Shown here: one piece after another, positions 50,127-59,071 of the stretch
Position numbering within the stretch: position 1 is the stretch's first letter
How the letters are laid out: each line of letters begins with the position of its first letter
Assembly: GCA_001784175.1 (NCBI GenBank)
Contig: MFPR01000020.1
Span: 186,001 to 250,000 of the forward strand
DNA from: Candidatus Lindowbacteria bacterium RIFCSPLOWO2_12_FULL_62_27
GTDB lineage: Bacteria; Lindowbacteria; 2-12-FULL-62-27
Direction: 5' to 3'
DNA length: 64,000 nt
The notes under the pieces: model-generated
What the model was told of the DNA's origin: nothing
The model's input: the letters and a program-made list of their open reading frames with translations, nothing else
Database searches by the model: none
Position numbers and translations under genes: made by a program

Positions 50127-51971
50127 ATGTGTGGAATTGTCGGTTATACGGGAGATCGAATCGCGAAAGACGTCTTGTTCGAGGGTCTTCGGCGTCTTGA
50201 GTACCGGGGTTACGACTCGGCCGGGATTGCGCTGGTGGAGCGGAACGGCGCCGGCCGGCTGATGATCCAGAAGAAGGTCGGCAAGCTTTCGGTGCTCGAG
50301 GCGCATTGCCGGAACCTTAAGACGAGCGCGACCACCGGGATCGGCCATACCCGCTGGGCGACCCACGGCGGCGTGACGGTCGCGAACGCCCATCCCCACC
50401 CGGACTGCGCGGGCCGGATCGCGGTCGTGCACAACGGGATCATCGAGAACCATGAGCGCCTGCGCGCGGACCTCCGTCGGCGCGGCCACAAATTCAAATC
50501 CGAAACCGACACCGAGATCATCGTGCACCTCATTGAGGAGAATCTGAAAAAAGGCCTTCTGGTGGCGACTCGGCTGGCCGCGCAGAAACTCGAGGGCGCC
50601 TACGCGATCGTCGTAGCCGAGCGAAACGGCGGGATGCTTGTGGCCGCGCGGATGGGCGCGCCGCTCGTGGTGGGTCTGGGCGAGCGGGGCCGCGAGAATT
50701 TCGTCGCCTCGGACATTCCGCCGCTTCTGCCGTTCACGCGGTCGGTGCTGTTTCTGGACGAGGAGGAAGTGGCGGAGGTGACGCCGTCCGGCGTGCGGGT
50801 GTTTCTCCTGGACGGCCGCGCGCGAAAGAAGGCGGTGCAGAAAATCACATGGGACTTTGTCGCCGCCGAGCGCGGCGGCCACAAGCATTTCATGCTGAAG
50901 GAAATTTACGAGCAGCCCGAAGCCGTCGCCAAGGCGGTGGGGACGTACGTCCAGAAGGGCCGGATCGTGTTTCCCGAAGTCGACGGGGTGAGCGGCTGGC
51001 TGGCGGAGGCGCCGCCGAGCCGCGTGACGTTCCTGGCCTGCGGGACCAGTTTCCACGCCGCGATGGTCGCGAAATACGCGATGGAGCAATGGATCAAGGT
51101 TCCGGTTGAAACCGACGTCGCGTCGGAACTGCGGTACCGGCACGCCGTGTTGACCGACCGGGAGCTATTGGTGGCTGTAAGCCAGAGCGGCGAGACCGCC
51201 GACACGCTGGCGGCGGTGAAGCGGTTTCGAAAGAGGAGCCGGAAGGTGGTGACGATCTGCAACGTCGTCGGCAGCACGCTGACGCGCATTTCCGACGGCG
51301 TGATCTACACGCTGGCCGGCCCGGAAATCGGCGTGGCCGCGACCAAGACTTTCATCACGCAGCTTGTCTGCCTCACGCTTTTGACGCTCGACCTCGGCGC
51401 GCGTCTTCGCCGGATCGCGCCGGCGGAGTTGCGGCGGAAACTGCGCGCGTTTGAGGCGCTGGGCGCTGTCCTGCAGAAAACCATCGATATGGCCAAACCT
51501 GCGATCGCCCGGATTGCGCAGGCCGAATGCAAAAAAAATGATTTTCTCTATCTGGGCCGGGGCGCCAATTTTCCGATCGCGCTGGAGGGCGCGCTGAAGC
51601 TCAAGGAAATCTCGTACATCCACGCCGAAGGGTATGCGGCGGGCGAGATGAAGCACGGGCCGATCGCGCTGATCAACGACGAGATGCCCGTCCTGGCGAT
51701 CGCCACCGCCGACGACGTGTACGCCAAGACGCTGTCGAACATGCAGGAGGTCAAGGCCCGCGGCGGGATTCTCATCGGCCTTGCGCACGAGGGCGACCCC
51801 AAAGTCAGCAAGATGTGCCGGTATGTGATCGAGGTTCCGAAAGTCGACCCGCTTCTTCAGCCGATCGTCAACGTCATCCCGCTGCAGCTTCTGGCGTACA
51901 CCATCGCCGACCTGCGCGGCTGCGACATCGACACGCCGAGGAACCTGGCCAAGTCGGTTACGGTGGAGTAA
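50127..51971 (+). CDS. glmS: Glucosamine-fructose-6-phosphate aminotransferase
   Basis: 614 residues. Makes glucosamine-6-phosphate for peptidoglycan and LPS. MCGIVGYTGDR gives the N-terminal catalytic Cys; RLEYRGYDSAG follows. Two SIS domains contain FLACGTSFHAAMVAKY (about 303) and AVSQSGETADTLAAVK (about 350). It ends LAKSVTVE, the conserved tail whose Lys closes the active site. No glmS ribozyme is present, since the gene follows pdxJ by 1 bp. Confidence 0.97.
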   Translation: MCGIVGYTGDRIAKDVLFEGLRRLEYRGYDSAGIALVERNGAGRLMIQKKVGKLSVLEAHCRNLKTSATTGIGHTRWATHGGVTVANAHPHPDCAGRIAVVHNGIIENHERLRADLRRRGHKFKSETDTEIIVHLIEENLKKGLLVATRLAAQKLEGAYAIVVAERNGGMLVAARMGAPLVVGLGERGRENFVASDIPPLLPFTRSVLFLDEEEVAEVTPSGVRVFLLDGRARKKAVQKITWDFVAAERGGHKHFMLKEIYEQPEAVAKAVGTYVQKGRIVFPEVDGVSGWLAEAPPSRVTFLACGTSFHAAMVAKYAMEQWIKVPVETDVASELRYRHAVLTDRELLVAVSQSGETADTLAAVKRFRKRSRKVVTICNVVGSTLTRISDGVIYTLAGPEIGVAATKTFITQLVCLTLLTLDLGARLRRIAPAELRRKLRAFEALGAVLQKTIDMAKPAIARIAQAECKKNDFLYLGRGANFPIALEGALKLKEISYIHAEGYAAGEMKHGPIALINDEMPVLAIATADDVYAKTLSNMQEVKARGGILIGLAHEGDPKVSKMCRYVIEVPKVDPLLQPIVNVIPLQLLAYTIADLRGCDIDTPRNLAKSVTVE

Positions 51972-51975
51972 TCGC

Positions 51976-53358
51976 ATGAACGATCCGATCGCCGCGATCG
52001 CGACGTCGACGGCGACCGACGCGGCCCTCGCCGTGATCCGGATGTCGGGCGAGCGGTGCCATGCGCTCCTGTCGGCCTGTTTGCGGAAAAAAGGCGCGCC
52101 GGTCGATCTCGCCCGGTGGCCGGTCCGGCGTGTGAAGCTCTGCGAGTTTGTTGATCCAACCGTCGGCCAGCTTCTTGATCTCGTAACGGTGATTCTGTAC
52201 CGGGCGCCCGGCTCGTATACCGGCGAGGACAGCGCCGAGCTGATCTGTCACGGCGGCCGGGGGCTGACCCGTCAGATTTACCGCGCGCTTCTGCGCGCCG
52301 GATTCTCCCCTGCGTTGGGCGGGGACTTCACGCGCCGCGCGTTTTTGAACGGCAAGATGGACCTCACGCAGGCGGAATCGGTGTCGGCCGCCACACAGGC
52401 GGGGTATGCGCTTGCCGCCCGTGCGGCGGCGTCGGGCCTGTCGGGGGAAACCTCGGCGCGCATTCAATCGATGGCGAACCGGCTCGTGGACATCCTGTCG
52501 CTTTTGGAGGCGAACCTCGACCTGACGGAGGAGGGCATCAACGTGGTGGATCCGTCGCGCATCCTGTCCACGCTGAATGAATGCCGGGACTCGCTGGCGG
52601 AGCTTCTGCGTCATGCCGAGCGTTCCGCGCTTCTTTCGGGGGCGCTTCGAGTCGCGCTGATCGGAAAGCCCAATGTCGGCAAATCGACTTTGCTGAACCG
52701 TCTTCTGGGATCGGACCGCGCGATCGTTTCGCCCGATCCGGGCACGACGCGGGACGTGGTTGAGGGCCGTGCGGAGATCGGCGAGATGCTGTTTGAATTT
52801 GTGGACACGGCGGGCATCCGGCAAGCAAGCGGGGAGATCGAATCCGAGGGCATCCAACGGAGCCGCCACGCGGCGTCGGGCGCGCATCTGGTCCTGTTCG
52901 TCCTGGACGCCTCGTCGATCGGCGCGGAGGATCATGCCATCGCCGCGGATCTGCCGCCTGCCGTACCGCGCCTGACCGTATTGAACAAGACAGATATTGC
53001 AACTGATGCGAGGATTCCGGGAAACGGATTTTCCGGCGCGCCCGTGGTCCGGACCGTCGGCACGGCGCCGGAGGGTGTCCGCGACCTTTTCGTGGCGTTG
53101 GAGGAACAGGGGCGGAATCTTCTGGGAGGTCTGTCCGACGCGCCGGTCTGGATCAGCGAGCGCCAGTCGGAATGTCTTCGCCGCGCGCAGGCCTCTGTCG
53201 ACCGCGCGTTGTCTGCGATGGAGGAGGGCGGGCTGACGGAGGAATTTGTCTCGGCGGACATCCGGGAGGCCCTGGCCGCGCTGGCGGACTTTGCGGGGCG
53301 GAAGACGCCGGACGATGTTCTCAATCGGATTTTTTCAAAATTTTGTGTTGGCAAATAG
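51976..53358 (+). CDS. mnmE: tRNA modification GTPase MnmE
   Basis: 460 residues. With MnmG it adds the aminomethyl-type group to wobble uridine 34. LIGKPNVGKSTLLNRLL (G1, about 227), DPGTTRD (G2), DTAGIRQ (G3) and NKTD (G4) are present. It ends FCVGK, matching the C[I/L/V]GK tail with the catalytic Cys. It starts 4 bp after glmS. Confidence 0.96.
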   Translation: MNDPIAAIATSTATDAALAVIRMSGERCHALLSACLRKKGAPVDLARWPVRRVKLCEFVDPTVGQLLDLVTVILYRAPGSYTGEDSAELICHGGRGLTRQIYRALLRAGFSPALGGDFTRRAFLNGKMDLTQAESVSAATQAGYALAARAAASGLSGETSARIQSMANRLVDILSLLEANLDLTEEGINVVDPSRILSTLNECRDSLAELLRHAERSALLSGALRVALIGKPNVGKSTLLNRLLGSDRAIVSPDPGTTRDVVEGRAEIGEMLFEFVDTAGIRQASGEIESEGIQRSRHAASGAHLVLFVLDASSIGAEDHAIAADLPPAVPRLTVLNKTDIATDARIPGNGFSGAPVVRTVGTAPEGVRDLFVALEEQGRNLLGGLSDAPVWISERQSECLRRAQASVDRALSAMEEGGLTEEFVSADIREALAALADFAGRKTPDDVLNRIFSKFCVGK

Positions 53359-53359
53359 C

Positions 53360-55195
53360 ATGAATTACGACGTGATCGTCGTCGGCGCCGGGCATGCCGG
53401 GATGGAGGCGGCGGCCGCGTGCGCGCGTATGGGGCTGAACACGCTCATGGTCACCCTGCGCAAGGAGGAGATCGGTCAGATGTCGTGCAACCCGGCCATC
53501 GGCGGGTTGGCCAAGGGGCAGCTTGCGCGGGAGGTCGACGCGCTGGGCGGGCTGATGGGCCGGCTGACCGACGAGGCCGGCATCCAGTTCCGGATGCTGA
53601 ACACCAGCAAAGGGCCGGCGGTACGGTCGCCGCGCGCGCAATGTGATCGGAAGGGCTACAAGGCGGCCGCGCGGCGTGTGCTGGAATCGATTCCGAATCT
53701 GACGATTCTCGAAGATGAGGCGGTCGAGATTAAGGGGGGAAAAAGTATTACGGGATTGAGATGCAAAGGGGCCGGGGAGATTGCGTGCAAGGCTGTGATT
53801 CTGACCACCGGCACGTTTTTGCAGGGGCTCATGCATTTCGGTCTGGAGACCAAGGTCGGCGGCCGGATGGGATCGCCCGCCGCATATCCGCTGTCCGACA
53901 ACCTCCGCGCGCTGGGCGTGGACTTGGGCCGGCTCAAGACCGGAACGCCGCCGAGGCTGGACGGGACGACCGTCGATTTCTCGGCGTTTGAGCCGCAGGG
54001 CGGGGACGATCCGCCGCCGCGTTTCAGTTTTTGGGCCGGGATCGAGCCGCGCAACCGCGCGGCGTGTCATCTCGGACACACGAACGACCGCACGCACGAG
54101 ATCATTCGCGCGAGTCTTGACCGCTCGCCCCTCTACACCGGCCGGATCAAATCGCGGGGTCCCAGGTACTGCCCGAGCATCGAGGACAAGGTCGTGAAAT
54201 TTTCGCATCACCCGCGGCACTACGTCATCCTGGAGCCCGAGGGGCTCGACACGACGGAACTCTACGCGAACGGCATCGCGACGTCGCTTCCGGCCGACTG
54301 CCAGCTCGACTTTGTCCGGACGATCCGTGGGCTGGAGCGTGTGGAGATCACGAAATTCGGCTATTCGGTCGAGTACGACTATGTCCCGCCGCACGAGATT
54401 TGGCCGACGCTCGAGTGCCGGAAAATCGAAGGACTGTATTTCGCCGGCCAGATCAACGGCACGAGCGGCTATGAAGAGGCGGCGGCGCTGGGAATCGCGG
54501 CGGGGATCAACGCCGGCGCGAAGCTGAAGGGCCTGCCGCCCGTCGTCTTTTCGCGAGATCAGGCCTACCTCGGCGTCCTGATCGATGATCTCGCCACGAA
54601 AGACACGAGCGAGCCTTACCGCATGTTCACGAGCCGCGCCGAGTACCGGCTTCTCTTGCGGCAGGACAACGCGCACCTGCGCCTGTGGCGGATCGCCCGG
54701 CAGTACGGGCTACTTCCGCCGGACGTGCTGGAGCGATTCGAGGCTGAGGAGAGGAAACGGGACGAGATTCTGGAGGGACTGCGCAGCGTTCGTTTGCAGG
54801 TGACGGCCGAATTGAAGCGGCTCTGCGAGCAACGCGCCACCGCCGTGCCGCAGACGTCGGTCACCGCGGAGGAACTGCTCCGGCGTCCCCTGGTGAGATA
54901 CGCTGATCTTGGAGAGGGGGTACCCCTAATCTCCGACTCAGTGATCCAGCAGGTCGAAATCGAGGTCAAGTACGCGGGCTACATCCGGCGCCAGCGCGAG
55001 GCCGTCGACCGGGGACGGCGGCAGGAAGAGAAACATATTCCGGTGGGCTTCGAGTACGAGGCCGTGCCGAATCTCACGAACGAAGCCCGTGAAAAGCTCA
55101 ACAAATTCCGGCCCGCCACGCTGGGCCAGGCGGCCCGACTGTCCGGCGTCTCGCCGGCCGACATTCAGAGTCTGCTTATATTTCTGGTTTCGTGA
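53360..55195 (+). CDS. mnmG: tRNA uridine carboxymethylaminomethyl synthase MnmG
   Basis: 611 residues. FAD enzyme partner of MnmE. The start MNYDVIVVGAGHAGMEAA contains the dinucleotide site; EIGQMSCNPAIGGLAKG (about 42), RMLNTSKGPAVRSPRAQCDR and GQINGTSGYEEAAALGIAAG are GidA hallmarks. The ATG is 1 bp after the mnmE stop. It ends overlapping the L,D-transpeptidase gene by 20 bp, converging. Confidence 0.97.
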   Translation: MNYDVIVVGAGHAGMEAAAACARMGLNTLMVTLRKEEIGQMSCNPAIGGLAKGQLAREVDALGGLMGRLTDEAGIQFRMLNTSKGPAVRSPRAQCDRKGYKAAARRVLESIPNLTILEDEAVEIKGGKSITGLRCKGAGEIACKAVILTTGTFLQGLMHFGLETKVGGRMGSPAAYPLSDNLRALGVDLGRLKTGTPPRLDGTTVDFSAFEPQGGDDPPPRFSFWAGIEPRNRAACHLGHTNDRTHEIIRASLDRSPLYTGRIKSRGPRYCPSIEDKVVKFSHHPRHYVILEPEGLDTTELYANGIATSLPADCQLDFVRTIRGLERVEITKFGYSVEYDYVPPHEIWPTLECRKIEGLYFAGQINGTSGYEEAAALGIAAGINAGAKLKGLPPVVFSRDQAYLGVLIDDLATKDTSEPYRMFTSRAEYRLLLRQDNAHLRLWRIARQYGLLPPDVLERFEAEERKRDEILEGLRSVRLQVTAELKRLCEQRATAVPQTSVTAEELLRRPLVRYADLGEGVPLISDSVIQQVEIEVKYAGYIRRQREAVDRGRRQEEKHIPVGFEYEAVPNLTNEAREKLNKFRPATLGQAARLSGVSPADIQSLLIFLVS

Positions 55196-55850
55196 CGACC
55201 GGCGGCAACTCCCAGGCCGCCTGAACTTCCCTATAGACCGGTTCCGGAAGCTGGACGAGGACCGGTTTCGCGCCGGGGTCGATCCATTTGAGGATGTATT
55301 CGACGTCGTTCAGGGCCAACGCGGTGCATCCGGACGTTCCGGTTTTTCCGTCTTTCCAGACATGGATGAAAATACAGCTTCCTCCGGAGGGAACCGCCGG
55401 CGCATCGTTGTGCCGGACCACGATGACCCGCCGGTAGAGGTCGTCCGTGCGCACCATGGGTTCGGCCGATCGCCAGTCGCGGTCGGAGCTGTCGGTCACG
55501 ATCTCATTGTAGTGGCGTGAGACCGGGTCATCGACACACAAGAGTTTGGCAACCGACGGCCGGTAGGGCCAACGCGATCCCCTCGGCGGCGCGGGATCGT
55601 ATCCGTACGCGGCGCCCAGCGAGAAGACGCCGGCGGGGCTTCGCATGTCGCCCTCCGCCTTCTGCGGTTTCTCGCGGACTTCGGGATGGAGGCCGATGCC
55701 CCAAGCCATGCCTTTTTCGCCGAGGACCGCCTGCATTTCCTTTTTCAGGCGCCAAGCCTCACCGGTTTTGTCATAGAGGAAAACGCGCGCGTCCATGGAA
55801 ACCCATGACCGGCTTGCTACGACGATGAACTGCCGGCTGTTTTTGGAAAT
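55176..55850 (-). CDS. L,D-transpeptidase-like (YkuD) protein, start unclear
   Basis: 206 residues from the first canonical ATG (55796). HVWKDGKTGTSGCTALAL (about 148-165) is the YkuD active-site pattern with catalytic Cys. It looks cytoplasmic or anchored upstream. The in-frame sequence before that ATG (SRQFIVVASRSWVSMD) matches the first strand of the fold, so the real N-terminus lies further up. No ATG, GTG or TTG exists between 55796 and the moeA stop; an ATT at 55850 is given as the limit. Read-through from moeA, a rare start or a mutation are all possible. Similar proteins (YafK/YcbB-like) crosslink peptidoglycan. Confidence 0.72.
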   Translation of the reverse strand: MSKNSRQFIVVASRSWVSMDARVFLYDKTGEAWRLKKEMQAVLGEKGMAWGIGLHPEVREKPQKAEGDMRSPAGVFSLGAAYGYDPAPPRGSRWPYRPSVAKLLCVDDPVSRHYNEIVTDSSDRDWRSAEPMVRTDDLYRRVIVVRHNDAPAVPSGGSCIFIHVWKDGKTGTSGCTALALNDVEYILKWIDPGAKPVLVQLPEPVYREVQAAWELPPVVTKPEI

Positions 55851-55861
55851 CGTTTCCGTTC

Positions 55862-57073
55862 TTAGCGCCAGCGCCAGACTTCGAGCAGTTCGCCCGGCTG
55901 GACGGAGAGGCGGCCTTCGGGCAGGACAATGAGGCTGTTGGAGCCGTAGAGAGACGTCACGAGATGGGATTCCTGCGGCCCGGTGGTCCGGACGACCGTC
56001 TTGCCGTTGTCGGCCTGGACGCGGCCGCGCAGGAAGTTGGTGAAGCGTGGATTGCCGCCGATGGGTTCGGAGGCTTCGGCGAATTCGCGGGGCAAATCGA
56101 GGGCCCGAAATCCGGCCATGCCCAGGACGAAGGGCCGGACGTAGAGGAGGAAGGTCACAAAGGTGGAGACGGGGTTCCCGGGCAGCGCAAACAAGAAGTC
56201 GTTGCCCTTGCGGGCGAAGAGAATCGGCTTTCCGGGTTTCTGGCGGACTTTGTAAAACAGCGCCTTCATCTTAAGCCGCTTCTCCACCACCGTCTTCACA
56301 AAATCGTACTGCCCGGCCGACACGCCGGCGGAGGTGACGACCACGTGGCATTTGCCGAAGGCGGAGCGGATGGCGGAAGCGATCTGGCGTGGATTGTCCT
56401 TGACGATGCCGAAATTCCGGCATGGGATGCGGTAGTGTTCGAGGAGCGCAGCCATGATGTGGGTATTGACGTTCCGGACCTTCCCTTTCATCAACTTGTG
56501 GCCCGGTTCGACCAGCTCGTCGCCGCTGGTGAGGAGGCCGACGACAGGTTTTTCGAAGACAGGAATTTTTTGCGCGCCCGCCAGATGCGCCAGCGCGATC
56601 TCGGCCGGACCGAGGCGGTCTCCTTGCCGCAGCACCACGGCGCCCCGGCGGATGTCTTCGCCGGCCCGGCGAATGTTGTCACCGCGAAGCCTGGGCGGAC
56701 GGTATACGTACACGGTATTCTGCTCTTCCCGCGTTTCCTCCACCGGCACGACCACATCCGCCCCTTTGGGGATGGGCGCGCCGGTTGTGATCCTCATCGC
56801 CTCGCCGGCGGAAACCCGCCGGCTGGGGACCTGCCCGGCCCGCACGGAACCGACGATTTTAAGCTTGGTCGGCTCCTCGCCCTTTCCGGCCACATCGTCG
56901 TACAGGATGGCGAATCCGTCCAGGGCGGAATTGTCCATGGTCGGAATATCGCTGTCTCCTTTGACGTCCGCCGCCACGCAGGAGTACATGGCCTTGGAAA
57001 CAGGTATCCGGACAGGCTTGGGCTTTGGGATGTTCGCTTTGAGAACCTCTTGAGCTTCCTGGAAACTAACCAT
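55862..57073 (-). CDS. moeA: Molybdopterin molybdenumtransferase MoeA
   Basis: 403 residues. Inserts molybdenum into molybdopterin. DIPTMDNSALDGFAI (about 42-56), MRITTGAPIPKGADVVVPVE (about 92), GLLTSGDELVEPG (about 183), VVTSAGVSAGQYDF (about 247) and FALPGNPVSTFVTF are diagnostic. Domain order and length are normal. No mog, mob or molybdoenzyme gene is nearby. The ATG has no Shine-Dalgarno. Confidence 0.95.
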   Translation of the reverse strand: MVSFQEAQEVLKANIPKPKPVRIPVSKAMYSCVAADVKGDSDIPTMDNSALDGFAILYDDVAGKGEEPTKLKIVGSVRAGQVPSRRVSAGEAMRITTGAPIPKGADVVVPVEETREEQNTVYVYRPPRLRGDNIRRAGEDIRRGAVVLRQGDRLGPAEIALAHLAGAQKIPVFEKPVVGLLTSGDELVEPGHKLMKGKVRNVNTHIMAALLEHYRIPCRNFGIVKDNPRQIASAIRSAFGKCHVVVTSAGVSAGQYDFVKTVVEKRLKMKALFYKVRQKPGKPILFARKGNDFLFALPGNPVSTFVTFLLYVRPFVLGMAGFRALDLPREFAEASEPIGGNPRFTNFLRGRVQADNGKTVVRTTGPQESHLVTSLYGSNSLIVLPEGRLSVQPGELLEVWRWR

Positions 57074-57187
57074 TTAAGTCAAATAGCGCCCGTGAGATAG
57101 CACAAATGTTCCATAAATTAAGGGGGATCATATCAGATTTTTTGGAAAAATCAAGGGGAGTGTCCGCACGGCCGAAAAATAGAGCAT

Positions 57188-57949
57188 ATGATCAGTCTGG
57201 CCATGATAGCAAAGAATGAGGAGAAACGGATCGAGCGGGCGATTCGCAGTGTGCAGGGGTGCATCGATGAGATCGTGGTGGTGGACACGGGATCCGTGGA
57301 TGGCACGCGTGAAATCGCGCGGAAGTTGGGCGCCGAAGTCCTGGAACATCCATTCCGAGGTGATTTTTCGGAGGCCCGGAATGTGAGTCTGTCCGGGTGC
57401 CGCGGGGATTGGATACTGGTTCTGGACGCCGACGAGTTTTTTCCGCTTTCCCCGAAAGTGATGCTGGAAGCGGCCGTGGAGGAGAGCGTCGGCGGTGCGC
57501 CGAACTGCTACAAGGGCTATTATCTTCTGCGGCACAATTACGAGGAAACCGGGCAGGCGGTGACCTACAGCGATTATGTGCTGAGGTTGTTTCGAAACCG
57601 TCCGGGCGTGGCGTTCCGGCACCGGGTGCATGAGACGCTGGAGGAGAGCCTGGATCTCATCGAAGGCAAATACACGCACGTTTCCGCCATGCCGATCTCG
57701 CATTATCTGTACGAGCGCGAAGCCGTGTATCTGGACACGAAGCACGAGCGTTACGTGGAGGGCCTGAAGAAGGACATTGCGGATAATCCCGCGGACGCCG
57801 GCCGATACGATTTTCTGGGTTGCGAATACGCGCGGCTGGGCCGGCTGGAAGAGGCGGAAGGCGCGTTTCGGACCCTGCTGAGCCTGCAACCGGGGCATCC
57901 CGGCGCGATGGAATCCCTGGCGCTGGTCCTACGATTGAAAACCGGTTAA
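57188..57949 (+). CDS. Family 2 glycosyltransferase with C-terminal TPR
   Basis: 253 residues. MISLAMIAKNEEKRIERAIR and DEIVVVDTGSVDGTREIA are the GT2 nucleotide-binding start; ILVLDADEFFPL has the DxD-type motif (about 79). The last 60 residues form a TPR-like unit (GRYDFLGCEYARLGRLEEAE). Soluble; such enzymes decorate lipids or cell-surface and flagellar proteins. Single gene between converging and diverging neighbours. No Shine-Dalgarno is seen. Confidence 0.88.
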   Translation: MISLAMIAKNEEKRIERAIRSVQGCIDEIVVVDTGSVDGTREIARKLGAEVLEHPFRGDFSEARNVSLSGCRGDWILVLDADEFFPLSPKVMLEAAVEESVGGAPNCYKGYYLLRHNYEETGQAVTYSDYVLRLFRNRPGVAFRHRVHETLEESLDLIEGKYTHVSAMPISHYLYEREAVYLDTKHERYVEGLKKDIADNPADAGRYDFLGCEYARLGRLEEAEGAFRTLLSLQPGHPGAMESLALVLRLKTG

Positions 57950-57961
57950 CTCAAATTCGAA

Positions 57962-58984
57962 TCAAGTAAGGCAGGGCTTGGGCAGGCCCTCCTGCTGGAG
58001 GACGAAATCGCAGATGGCCTGGAGCGATGCGATCGCCGGGCCGGATTCGGGGTCGCGCTGGGCCGTCAGCAGATCACGGGCCTCGGCCAGAAACGTATCG
58101 GCCTCCCGGAGGCTGCGCGGAATGATGTCGTTCTGGTTGAGGTGGTCGGTGAGTGTTGCGCGCGCCTGCGGCGAGAGGTTGTGATGGGCGGCGAGGTCGC
58201 CGATGTCGGGTGCTGCGCCTGATTCCATCAGCAGAATCGCCGGGAGGGTCATCTTGCCCTCCGCCAAATCCTGAAAGACCGGTTTGCCGAGGTGATTTTC
58301 GGAGGCGGTGTAATCGAGGATGTCGTCAATCATCTGGAACGCAACGCCGAATTGCCAGCCGAACTTCCTAAATACCTGCCGACGTTCCACCGGGACCCGT
58401 GCGGCTTCGGCGCCGACCTCGGCGCAGGCGGCGAAGAAGTCGGCTGTTTTTTTCGAGATGATCTCCATATAAATTTCGCGCCGGCTGCGAGTTTCGGGTG
58501 ACATGAGGACCTGCATGAGTTCTCCGTGGGCCATCCCGACGGTGGTGCGGGTCACGACCTGGACGGTGTGATGGGAACCGAACCGGTTAAAGATGTCGAT
58601 GGCGGTGGCGTAGAGGTAATCGCCGACGAGGACAGCGGTTTTGTCAGTGAAGAGTTCGTGGAGTGTCTGGTGGCCTCGGCGCTGGTAGGCGCCGTCGACC
58701 ACATCGTCGTGGATGAGGGTGGCGATGTGCATGAGTTCAATGGCGGCCGCCTGTTCGATGACGTCCTGGGGCGTTTCGGCGCGCGCCGCCCGGCAGGCGT
58801 GGTTGACGAGGAGGGTGATGGCGGGCCTCAGTCGTTTGCCCATGCTGCGGAATGCGCCAAATTCGCGTGGAAAGGGATCGAGCGCTTCCTCCACGATTCC
58901 CCTCAGCCTTCCATCCACGCGCTTGATATCTTCGGCGATCGGTTTATAAATTTCAGCCAAGCTCACAGCGGTTTTCGGATCCAC
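57962..58984 (-). CDS. Polyprenyl diphosphate synthase
   Basis: 340 residues. Trans-prenyltransferase making long isoprenoid chains for quinones. LIHDDVVDGAYQRRG is the first Asp-rich motif DDxxD-like (about 95) and FQMIDDILDYT the second (about 216). GKRLRPAITLLV is the conserved Arg region. It resembles octaprenyl/heptaprenyl synthases; chain length cannot be told. The GTG start lies 11 bp after a -10 box. It is divergent from lepA. Confidence 0.93.
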   Translation of the reverse strand: MDPKTAVSLAEIYKPIAEDIKRVDGRLRGIVEEALDPFPREFGAFRSMGKRLRPAITLLVNHACRAARAETPQDVIEQAAAIELMHIATLIHDDVVDGAYQRRGHQTLHELFTDKTAVLVGDYLYATAIDIFNRFGSHHTVQVVTRTTVGMAHGELMQVLMSPETRSRREIYMEIISKKTADFFAACAEVGAEAARVPVERRQVFRKFGWQFGVAFQMIDDILDYTASENHLGKPVFQDLAEGKMTLPAILLMESGAAPDIGDLAAHHNLSPQARATLTDHLNQNDIIPRSLREADTFLAEARDLLTAQRDPESGPAIASLQAICDFVLQQEGLPKPCLT

Positions 58985-58995
58985 GTTGGAAGGGC

Positions 58996-59024
58996 ACCTT
59001 ACAAATGAAAGCGGCTGAAATCAA
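58996..59024 (-). promoter_or_regulatory. Promoter of the polyprenyl synthase gene
   Basis: Minus strand TTGATT, 17 bp, TAAGGT, with 11 bp to the GTG at 58984. Confidence 0.5.
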
Positions 59025-59030
59025 GCCCAA

Positions 59031-59060
59031 TCGAACATTGAACGCCGGCCGGAGTATGAT
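59031..59060 (+). promoter_or_regulatory. Candidate lepA promoter
   Basis: TCGAAC, 18 bp, TATGAT, with 11 bp to the GTG at 59072. The two divergent promoters share an 87 bp gap. Confidence 0.4.
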
Positions 59061-59071
59061 AAAAAAATGGT

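Noticed and set aside
50040-50130. glmS ribozyme or riboswitch upstream of glmS
   Set aside because: The gap to pdxJ is 1 bp, leaving no room for the structure.
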